A DNA stretch of 11,256 bases from Chloroflexota bacterium (GTDB taxonomy: Bacteria > Chloroflexota > Dehalococcoidia > UBA3495). Location: the NCBI GenBank assembly GCA_002716645.1, contig PBBR01000018.1:1-11256 (forward strand), written 5' to 3'. The notes beneath the pieces are model-generated. The model searched no databases. It was not told the origin of the DNA and worked only from the letters and a program-made list of their open reading frames with translations. The position numbers and the translations under genes were made by a program. This document shows positions 6,462 through 11,256 of this stretch, piece by piece (within the stretch, counting starts at the first letter, position 1; each line of letters opens with the position of its first letter).

Positions 6462-7034
6462 GTGCTGGGAATTATCGGCGTCATTAGGAATCGGGTATCT
6501 AGATTGCCCCTTGGGCTTCAGTCACACATAAACAGAGTTGAAGAAATAGCAGCCAGACTGAGTGATAGTAATGGAGTAGACCCTGACCTAGGACGGTTAG
6601 GCGCTCTATGCCATGATGTGGCTCGAGCCATGCCAGACAGTGAATTGCTGAGTAGGGCATCTGATATGAACATGGCCATCTGCACAATCGAAAGAGATAT
6701 ACCAATGTTGCTCCATGGTCCTGTTGGGTCTGAAATCGTTAGGATAGAAGATGGCGTAGAGGATGAATCTATACTGAACGCTGTATATTGGCATACCACA
6801 GGAAGCGATACTCTAGATGAGATCGGCAAGATAGTTTTCCTAGCTGATAAGCTTGATCCGCAAAAGAATAAAAAGTACCCATATCAGAAGTATTTATATG
6901 AATTAGCAGGTTCAAATTTGGACTTGGCTATGTTTGAGTTTCTTAGAAGGGAAGTCGACAGTCTCATACAAAGCGGAAATCAGGTTCATCCGCGTATGAT
7001 GGAATCTAGAGACTACTTTTCGCAACTAGTTTAA
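6462..7034 (+). CDS. yqeK: YqeK-type HD-domain phosphohydrolase
   Basis: This 190-residue HD-domain protein has H22, the HD pair H51-D52 (LCHDVAR), H85 in LLHGPVGSEI, H111 in YWHTTG and D129 in FLADKLDP. This is the metal-ligand order of YqeK, which splits diadenosine tetraphosphate symmetrically into two ADP using a di-iron centre. The GTG start at 6462 is two bases after the HIT stop codon, with no independent strong ribosome site, which points to translational coupling. YqeK genes usually sit beside nadD and rsfS; here neither is present. Instead the gene is paired with a HIT hydrolase, another nucleotide-cleaving enzyme, inside a lipid-oxidation operon. The family assignment is firm; the Ap4A substrate is taken from the family. 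Confidence 0.88.
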   Translation: MLGIIGVIRNRVSRLPLGLQSHINRVEEIAARLSDSNGVDPDLGRLGALCHDVARAMPDSELLSRASDMNMAICTIERDIPMLLHGPVGSEIVRIEDGVEDESILNAVYWHTTGSDTLDEIGKIVFLADKLDPQKNKKYPYQKYLYELAGSNLDLAMFEFLRREVDSLIQSGNQVHPRMMESRDYFSQLV

Positions 7035-7099
7035 GAATAGATAATATTTTGGGTGAATAATCTAGCCCTGTGATGTTATCTGCCGTGGAGAGCTGTGAC

Positions 7100-8092
7100 A
7101 TGAAATTTGGATTAAATCTTGGCGGTGGAAACTTGCCTCATGAATCTAGAGAAGAATCACTTAATGGGCGATTAGAGAAATCTCGATTGGCTAAAAGGTA
7201 TGGGTATAGTTCTATCTGGTCTGGAGCAGGGTATCTGAACAACGATTTTCACCCAATGTTGTTACTGTCGAGAGTAGCGGCCGAAGCTCCGGGGTTGGAA
7301 CTAGGGATGGTGGGACTTCTTCCTTTATATCATCCTGTCGAGGTAGCTGAGCAGATAGCAACGTTAGACGTAATATGTGGCGGAAGATTTATTTTGGCAC
7401 CTGCTCTTGGTTGGCGTGACTATCAATTTGACGGTTTTGGCATACCCAAGAATCAACGTTTGTCACGATTTAGGGAAGTTCTTAAGGTCATGAAACTTTT
7501 GTGGACTGAGGAGAGAGTTACGTTCCAGGGAGATCACTTCAATATTAATGATGTACCGGGTGCCGGAAAGCCTTTACAGGAACCATATCCACTCATATAC
7601 ATAGCGGCGAACCAGGATCGTGGAGTAGTTAGAGCTGCTAGGCAGGGAGATGGGTGGTTAGTTAGTTCAAGATCTACCATTACTACCATTTCCTCTCAAG
7701 TCCAATTATATAATGAAACCGCAGAAGAGTATTCTAAAAAGCCTTACATTTCTGCATGGAGAGAAATGTTTATCGCTGAGACTAGGGAAAAAGCGATAGA
7801 TATAGCTAGACCTCATGTGGAATGGCTGTACAAAGATAGAGCGGCATCTGGGCATAGCAATGAATTGCCTTCAGCAGATCGCATAGATGTTGAATTTGAC
7901 CAAGTTTTGAAAGATCGGTTTATCATTGGAAGTCCTGATGACTGCATTAGAGAAATATATAGATATCAGGACCTTGGAATCCAAGAGTTAATATTACGTT
8001 GCCAATGGCCTGGAATGTCTAACGAAGAATCACTGAATGCTGTAAGCATGTTTGGCAAAGAAGTCCTTCCAGAATTTGCTACCAAATATTAA
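7100..8092 (+). CDS. LLM-class flavin-dependent (F420 or FMN) oxidoreductase
   Basis: This 330-residue protein belongs to the bacterial-luciferase-like TIM-barrel family. It shows PLYHPVEVAEQIATLDVICGGRF (75-97) followed by LGWRDYQFDGFG, then RFREVLKVMKLLWTEERVTFQGDHF (123-147), and near the end FIIGSPDDCIREI (274-286). All are typical positions of LLM monooxygenases and F420-dependent dehydrogenases. The cofactor cannot be decided from the sequence. The ATG at 7100 is preferred because GGAGAG lies seven bases upstream and the protein then begins with the usual MKFGLNLG strand. An in-frame GTG at 7070 would add ten poorly conserved-looking residues. It is the last gene of the operon, 65 bases after yqeK. 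It may oxidise or cleave a substrate processed by the acyl-CoA dehydrogenase. Confidence 0.88.
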   Translation: MKFGLNLGGGNLPHESREESLNGRLEKSRLAKRYGYSSIWSGAGYLNNDFHPMLLLSRVAAEAPGLELGMVGLLPLYHPVEVAEQIATLDVICGGRFILAPALGWRDYQFDGFGIPKNQRLSRFREVLKVMKLLWTEERVTFQGDHFNINDVPGAGKPLQEPYPLIYIAANQDRGVVRAARQGDGWLVSSRSTITTISSQVQLYNETAEEYSKKPYISAWREMFIAETREKAIDIARPHVEWLYKDRAASGHSNELPSADRIDVEFDQVLKDRFIIGSPDDCIREIYRYQDLGIQELILRCQWPGMSNEESLNAVSMFGKEVLPEFATKY

Positions 8093-8111
8093 TATGCGTT
8101 TGTAATGGCGT

Positions 8112-8171
8112 GTCACATGGACATTGATTCAAGCTTTTCTAATCTGTGTATTAAATCAGTGCCCATGTGAC
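8112..8171. terminator. Long hairpin between convergent genes, probable terminator
   Basis: GTCACATGG (8112-8120) pairs perfectly with CCATGTGAC (8163-8171). After an A-C mismatch the stem continues through CATTGATT with AAATCAGTG, including one G-T wobble, for about 17 pairs around a 24-base loop. TAGTTTTAT follows on the plus side, so it best suits the plus-strand operon. No U-tract follows on the minus side. Confidence 0.5.
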
Positions 8172-8176
8172 TAGTT

Positions 8177-8956
8177 TTATCGGGCGTGGTATTCAGGTGG
8201 CCTTTTTTCTACAAATGATTTGCTAGCTTCCTGAAAATCTTCGGATAGATGCAGTTTTAGTGGTTGATTGTACATTTGCGCATCTGCGACAGAATGTAGC
8301 CATGATCTTCTAGTTATTCGCACGCCGGCTCTAGAAGCTAATGGAGGAGTTTTTAGGAGTTTTTCGGCTAATTCTTCAGCTGCTTCTAAGTGTTTTCCTG
8401 TTGGTACTAGGCGGTTAATGAGTCCTAATCTATACAGTTCACCAGCACTGATAGGTTCACCAGTTATAAGCATCTCTGTGGCGATTTTTGATGGCATGAA
8501 TGCTGAAACTTTTGCCCAGACTCCACCTCCAGGTACTCCTCTTTTAGTCTCTGTGATTCCAAATAGAGTCTCTTCAGAAGCTACTATTAAGTCACACTCT
8601 GCTGCCATAGACATGCCCGCTCCCAATGCATATCCATGAACAGCTGCAATTACAGGTTTCCAGTTTATAGAACGTCCAAGACGGTGGTCTGGACTGTTTC
8701 CCCGAGCCCGTCGGGCTCGGGACTGAGGAGTCATATTGACGAATCGTTGTTTTATATCAGCGCCGGCGCAAAAGCATCTTCCGGTCCCGTAGAGGATACA
8801 AACCCAAGCGTCCTCATCTATATCAAATTCTAACAACGCTTCTTCCATATCATCTTCAAACTGGTCTGTCACAGAATTCAATGCATCAGGTCGGTTTATC
8901 ATTATGTATCCAATTTTCCCTTTTCTATCATATGTAAGTGTTTCGTATTCAGTCAC
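8177..8956 (-). CDS. Enoyl-CoA hydratase/isomerase (crotonase) family protein
   Basis: This 259-residue crotonase has the oxyanion-hole segments FCAGADI (62-68) and HGYALGAG (107-114). In the usual hydratase two glutamates act. Here the second is kept (E136 in FGITETKRG), while the first is replaced by Ser116 (GAGMSMA). Hydration by the textbook mechanism is doubtful, and an isomerase, hydrolase or other crotonase reaction is possible. GTG at 8956 is chosen because AAGGAG lies seven bases upstream and a likely transcription start falls near 8973. ATG at 8974 would add six residues but has no ribosome site and would be nearly leaderless. Residues 79-86 (SRARRARG) are encoded by a GC-rich perfect palindrome. 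The gene is divergent from the four-cysteine HTH gene and shares its operator-rich promoter region. Confidence 0.9.
   Translation of the reverse strand: MTEYETLTYDRKGKIGYIMINRPDALNSVTDQFEDDMEEALLEFDIDEDAWVCILYGTGRCFCAGADIKQRFVNMTPQSRARRARGNSPDHRLGRSINWKPVIAAVHGYALGAGMSMAAECDLIVASEETLFGITETKRGVPGGGVWAKVSAFMPSKIATEMLITGEPISAGELYRLGLINRLVPTGKHLEAAEELAEKLLKTPPLASRAGVRITRRSWLHSVADAQMYNQPLKLHLSEDFQEASKSFVEKRPPEYHAR
8701..8721. repeat. GC-rich 21-base perfect palindrome inside the crotonase gene
   Basis: The arm CCCGAGCCCG (8701-8710) and its exact reverse complement (8712-8721) surround a single T. Nearly every base is G or C, in strong contrast to the AT-rich surroundings. It lies in frame and encodes part of an arginine-rich loop (residues 79-86) between the two oxyanion-hole motifs, a region that varies in length in crotonases. 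Confidence 0.7.
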
Positions 8957-8979
8957 GATTATCTCCTTAGGCATAATTT

Positions 8980-9009
8980 ATTAGAACACTAGTGCTAATT
9001 TGACCTCAA
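8980..9009 (-). promoter_or_regulatory. Promoter of the crotonase gene
   Basis: On the minus strand TTGAGG (9004-9009), 18 bases and TCTAAT (8980-8985) form a moderate sigma-70-like promoter. The start of the transcript would be near 8973, which leaves room for the AAGGAG-GTG start at 8956 and argues against the ATG at 8974. Confidence 0.45.
8982..8997. promoter_or_regulatory. Operator O1, TAGAAC-N4-GTGCTA
   Basis: The half-sites TAGAAC (8982-8987) and GTGCTA (8992-8997) are four bases apart, with one mismatch from full symmetry. The site overlaps the -10 and spacer of the crotonase promoter. Confidence 0.6.
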
Positions 9010-9015
9010 AAACTA

Positions 9016-9045
9016 TTGACAGTAATAGAACACGCGTTCTAAAAT
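9016..9045 (+). promoter_or_regulatory. Strong promoter of the four-cysteine HTH gene
   Basis: A consensus TTGACA (9016-9021) is followed after 18 bases by TAAAAT (9040-9045), five of six to consensus. Operator O2 fills the spacer, so binding there would compete directly with polymerase. Confidence 0.65.
9026..9041. promoter_or_regulatory. Operator O2, perfect TAGAAC-N4-GTTCTA
   Basis: TAGAAC (9026-9031) and GTTCTA (9036-9041) form a perfect 16-base inverted repeat around ACGC, between the -35 and -10 of the HTH gene promoter. Its core, GAAC-ACGC-GTTC, also matches the Gram-positive type LexA box GAAC-RNRY-GTTC. Confidence 0.65.
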
Positions 9046-9086
9046 AAGATCATACGTTCTATAGAACAAATATTCGAGGTGTTCTA
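9046..9086. promoter_or_regulatory. Operator cluster O3, O4 and a lone half-site
   Basis: GTTCTA (9056-9061) and TAGAAC (9062-9067) abut. Each finds a four-of-six partner at the same N4 spacing, AAGATC (9046-9051) and ATTCGA (9072-9077), giving two degenerate operators. A further GTTCTA (9081-9086) lies between the GAGGTG ribosome site and the ATG of the HTH gene. Confidence 0.5.
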
Positions 9087-9087
9087 A

Positions 9088-9417
9088 ATGGTTAGTATGA
9101 TTATATCTAAGCCTGAATTGGATTCAATCCCAGAGTTTTATCATTATGAAGATACGGGTTGTGAGGTTTCGTCATCATGTTTAAAATGCCCGCTTCCACA
9201 GTGTAAATATGATGATCCTACCTGGTATCAGAAGAACCGTAGAATAGCGAAGGATCTAAAAATATTATCTGCAATGAAAAATGAAAATCTTACTGTTGAG
9301 CAAACAGCAGATAAATTCTCAGTGACTGTGAGGACTATATTTCGTATTATGCGTAGGTGTCGTGAGGATGTTGAAGTAAATATTTCTCAAGATGAAATAC
9401 AGTTGTTTGCTGCCTAA
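9088..9417 (+). CDS. Small four-cysteine helix-turn-helix protein
   Basis: The 109 residues divide into a cysteine cluster and a helix-turn-helix. The cluster is C25-x5-C31-x2-C34-x4-C39, within GCEVSSSCLKCPLPQC, and could hold a zinc ion or an Fe-S cluster. A basic helix follows, then a helix-turn-helix at about 55-90 (LTVEQTADKFSVTVRTIFRIMRR), resembling those of sigma-region-4 or resolvase-type proteins. It is probably a DNA-binding regulator, perhaps sensing redox state or metal through the cysteines. GAGGTG lies six bases before the ATG. The gene is divergent from the crotonase gene, and the region between carries repeated TAGAAC-N4-GTTCTA sites, consistent with autoregulation. Its last four bases overlap the end of the convergent acyl-CoA dehydrogenase. 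I recall similar Cys-cluster proteins in Chloroflexota but cannot name a characterised family. Confidence 0.78.
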   Translation: MVSMIISKPELDSIPEFYHYEDTGCEVSSSCLKCPLPQCKYDDPTWYQKNRRIAKDLKILSAMKNENLTVEQTADKFSVTVRTIFRIMRRCREDVEVNISQDEIQLFAA

Positions 9418-10589
9418 CCTCTAGGTAGATCAAGTCCACGTCCCGCAATTATGTTACGTTGGACCTCGGATGTTCCACCGGCAAGTTTGTGAGAAAAGCT
9501 TATCATCCAGTGTTCTTGTATCCTTCCACGTAGTGGTGCCCATTTATCATTTCGCCCGATTGATCCATATGGGCCAAGTATTTTTAAAGCGGATTCAGTT
9601 ACTCTTTGTAGAGTTTCACTACCAAAGACTTTACTTATTGAGGCTTCCTTGTTTGGTACTAGGTCTTCTCCCTGTAGGTATGCCACGTTGTAGGCCATTA
9701 ACCTAGCAGCTTCGCATTCCACATACCTATCAGCTAGCAAGTCCTGAACCCATGGTATGTCTAACATTACTTTGCCATTTATCTTTGTTTCACTGGAATA
9801 ATCTCGTATTTCATCTAGTAATCTACGTGCCATAGCAGAATAATCTATTCCGGATCTCTCGAAATCTAACAAAGTGACTGCGACGTACCAACCTTTATTC
9901 TCTTCTCCAACTATATTACTTCTTGGAACTCTAACGTTGTCGAATATAACTTGATTGAACTCGTGTCCCCCAGCCATATTTACTATTGGACGGACTTCTA
10001 TCCCTGGGCTCTTCATGTCAATCAACAAGAAACTTATGCCTCTGTGTTTAGGTGCGTCTGGGTCGGTTCTTGCCAGGCAAAATATCCAATCAGCCCTATG
10101 TCCTAACGTAGTCCATATTTTAGTTCCATTTAATACATATTCGTCGTCGTCAAGTACAGCCCTTGTAGCTAATGATGCTAAATCTGAGCCAGATTCGGGC
10201 TCACTGTATCCTTGACACCACTGAATTTCACCTCGCGATATAGGTGGTAAATGAACCTTCTTCTGTTCTTCTGTGCCATGGATCATTAATGTTGGCCCTA
10301 GCATGCGTACCCCGAATATATCTCTGCCTGGAGCTCGCATGTAAGCTAGTTCTTCATTATAAATAGCAGATTTGATTGGAGATGCGTCCTGGCCGCCGTA
10401 TTCTTTTGGCCAATGCATGGTTAACCAGCCTTTCTCAGCTAGTTTTCCCCTAAGGGACATGGTGAAATCCCAGTCCCATTCTTCTGGCCAGCGTCCCCCA
10501 CCTTCCCAGTTGTCCGGGAGTTGAGACTTTACAAAATTTCGAAGTTCTTGACGGAATAGATCGTCTTCTGGACTAAACTGAAAGTCCAC
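9414..10589 (-). CDS. Acyl-CoA dehydrogenase, FadE-like with isovaleryl-type base
   Basis: This 391-residue enzyme has all acyl-CoA dehydrogenase segments: GYSEPESGSDLASL (127-140), NGTKIWTTLGHRADW (154-168) and AGGTSEVQRNIIAGRGLDLPRG (370-391). Glycine stands where medium-chain enzymes have the catalytic Glu of YEGT. E244 in LDFERSGI lies where isovaleryl-CoA dehydrogenase keeps its base, so the enzyme is probably active, perhaps on branched or bulky acyl-CoA. It binds FAD and would pass electrons to ETF. The start is GTG at 10589 with AGAGG nine bases upstream; no ATG is better placed. It follows the RAM-domain gene by 70 bases on the same strand, possibly as one transcript. Its stop overlaps the stop of the opposing HTH gene by four bases. 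It is clearly different from the dehydrogenase at 4943. Confidence 0.92.
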   Translation of the reverse strand: MDFQFSPEDDLFRQELRNFVKSQLPDNWEGGGRWPEEWDWDFTMSLRGKLAEKGWLTMHWPKEYGGQDASPIKSAIYNEELAYMRAPGRDIFGVRMLGPTLMIHGTEEQKKVHLPPISRGEIQWCQGYSEPESGSDLASLATRAVLDDDEYVLNGTKIWTTLGHRADWIFCLARTDPDAPKHRGISFLLIDMKSPGIEVRPIVNMAGGHEFNQVIFDNVRVPRSNIVGEENKGWYVAVTLLDFERSGIDYSAMARRLLDEIRDYSSETKINGKVMLDIPWVQDLLADRYVECEAARLMAYNVAYLQGEDLVPNKEASISKVFGSETLQRVTESALKILGPYGSIGRNDKWAPLRGRIQEHWMISFSHKLAGGTSEVQRNIIAGRGLDLPRG

Positions 10590-10659
10590 AGATGTTTACC
10601 TCTTTTATAATTGAAAAAATAATTAATAGTATTCTCTAGTTTATTTACGTGTATGGCTT

Positions 10660-10896
10660 TTAATTACCAGTGGCTATGCATGTGACAGCTCTAAGAACCC
10701 CTTCTACATTATGGATTTTTTCTGTAACTAGAGTACCGATCTCTGTCATGTCTTTGGCATTAAAAACGGCTATGATGTCATAAGGTCCAGTTACTACGTC
10801 TACGATATCTATGCCATCAAACCCTCTAATAGTGTCGACCACAGTTAGTGTTTGCCCTACAGATGTTTCAACTAAAATGTATGCTTTGATAGCCAT
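10660..10896 (-). CDS. Stand-alone Lrp/AsnC ligand-binding (RAM) domain protein
   Basis: This 78-residue protein is the effector-binding half of an Lrp/AsnC regulator without any helix-turn-helix. The fold pattern is an opening strand (AIKAYILVET), a helix, VTGPYDIIAVF (about 35-45), a helix with MTEIGTLVTEKIHNVEGV and a last strand (VTCIAT). Such RAM domains form beta-sandwich dimers or larger rings and bind amino acids or related small molecules. Stand-alone versions exist in bacteria and archaea and may act as ligand buffers or partners of full Lrp proteins. GGGAG lies six bases before the ATG. The gene is 70 bases upstream of the acyl-CoA dehydrogenase on the same strand, hinting at amino-acid-derived acyl-CoA catabolism, which is inference. 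Confidence 0.88.
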   Translation of the reverse strand: MAIKAYILVETSVGQTLTVVDTIRGFDGIDIVDVVTGPYDIIAVFNAKDMTEIGTLVTEKIHNVEGVLRAVTCIATGN

Positions 10897-11026
10897 TTTT
10901 ACTCCCTAGTGTACGTTGCTAATAATCCGATATGTTTATTGTTTTACATGTGATCGTTTAGATTAACCAATTTTACTTTTGACCCATATCACTGTCAATT
11001 TGGGGTTAAGAATGCGATGTTTTGGG

Positions 11027-11032
11027 TATAAT
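11027..11032 (+). promoter_or_regulatory. Possible -10 element for rsmG
   Basis: A consensus TATAAT lies 32 bases before the rsmG start codon. No good -35 is found at 16-18 bases; TTGACC at 10979-10984 is too far away. The promoter is therefore only tentative. Confidence 0.35.
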
Positions 11033-11063
11033 GATATTGAAATAGATTATTGATGTGTATCTT

Positions 11064-11256
11064 ATGACCTCACTTAATTTACTGAATGAAGGAATGCAGG
11101 AATTAGGCGTTCCCATGACTAGCTCTCAGGAAGAAGCATTTCAAACTTATTATAATGAACTTTGTTCTTGGAATGAGCGTATAAACCTCACTTCTGTAAT
11201 TGATTACTTTGAAGTTCAGGTGAAGCATTTTCTAGATTCACTAACGTTGTTACTAG
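11064..11256 (+). CDS. rsmG: 16S rRNA (guanine-527-N7) methyltransferase RsmG, N-terminal part
   Basis: The 64 visible residues, cut by the right edge, contain the signature N-terminal helix region of RsmG (GidB): YYNELCSWNERINLTSV followed by KHFLDSLTLL. The enzyme uses S-adenosylmethionine to methylate G527 of 16S rRNA; loss gives low-level streptomycin resistance in several bacteria. The SAM-binding motif lies beyond the window. The ATG at 11064 has only a weak upstream ribosome site. It is not part of an operon with its left neighbour, which is on the other strand. Confidence 0.93.
   Translation, partial: MTSLNLLNEGMQELGVPMTSSQEEAFQTYYNELCSWNERINLTSVIDYFEVQVKHFLDSLTLLL

Noticed and set aside
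8957..8974. ATG start of the crotonase at 8974
   Set aside because: It has no ribosome site and would coincide with the predicted transcript start; AAGGAG serves the GTG at 8956 instead. The choice is not certain.
8982..9086. CRISPR-like or iteron array reading of the repeated TAGAAC/GTTCTA units
   Set aside because: The units are short inverted half-sites at promoter positions, without direct repeats and uniform spacers, so operators explain them better than an array or replication origin.

Overview
The window is AT-rich bacterial DNA, compactly coded in short operons on both strands, with recognisable Shine-Dalgarno sites and several good sigma-70-like promoters. It carries two acyl-CoA dehydrogenases, a crotonase, a luciferase-like flavin oxidoreductase, small Cys-cluster proteins and a stand-alone Lrp/AsnC ligand-binding domain, with little else mobile or repetitive. 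This is the style of a fatty-acid- and small-molecule-oxidising free-living bacterium. A Chloroflexota lineage (SAR202/Dehalococcoidia-like) is my best guess from gene content; it is inference, not proof. There is no rRNA, tRNA, CRISPR or transposase.

Left part (1-3473). A partial HesB/IscA-like gene runs off the left edge on the minus strand. Next comes a two-gene minus-strand operon with an 11-base overlap: an SRPBCC-SDR fusion (TIGR01777 type), then an FAD amine-oxidase/phytoene-desaturase-like oxidoreductase. Its long upstream region holds a perfect 18-base palindrome and a good plus-strand promoter.

Middle (3474-4942). A small zinc-ribbon protein converges on the most striking gene of the window. 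This is a B12-binding regulator with the residues of the CarH/LitR photoreceptor (W-H, E-H and the lower-ligand His), but its DNA-binding domain is a C-terminal XRE helix-turn-helix instead of an N-terminal MerR one. Two different palindromes lie upstream of it. One (TTTACACAA-N3-TTGTGTAAA) sits on its own likely promoter. The other covers the -10 of the divergent acyl-CoA dehydrogenase promoter and matches the palindrome upstream of the SRPBCC-SDR/FAD operon. Together they suggest a small B12- or light-responsive regulon.

Right-centre (4943-8177). A plus-strand operon encodes an acyl-CoA dehydrogenase, a HIT hydrolase, a YqeK-type HD phosphohydrolase and an LLM-class flavin oxidoreductase. 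It ends at a long hairpin shared with the convergent crotonase gene.

Right part (8178-11256). The crotonase gene and a small four-cysteine HTH protein are divergent. Their shared 113-base promoter region is packed with TAGAAC-N4-GTTCTA operators placed directly on both promoters. The HTH gene overlaps, tail to tail, a second acyl-CoA dehydrogenase. Behind that gene lies a one-domain Lrp/AsnC-like (RAM) protein, and the window ends in the start of rsmG.

The gene functions are read from motifs. The regulatory links are inferred from palindromes and promoter positions and have not been tested.
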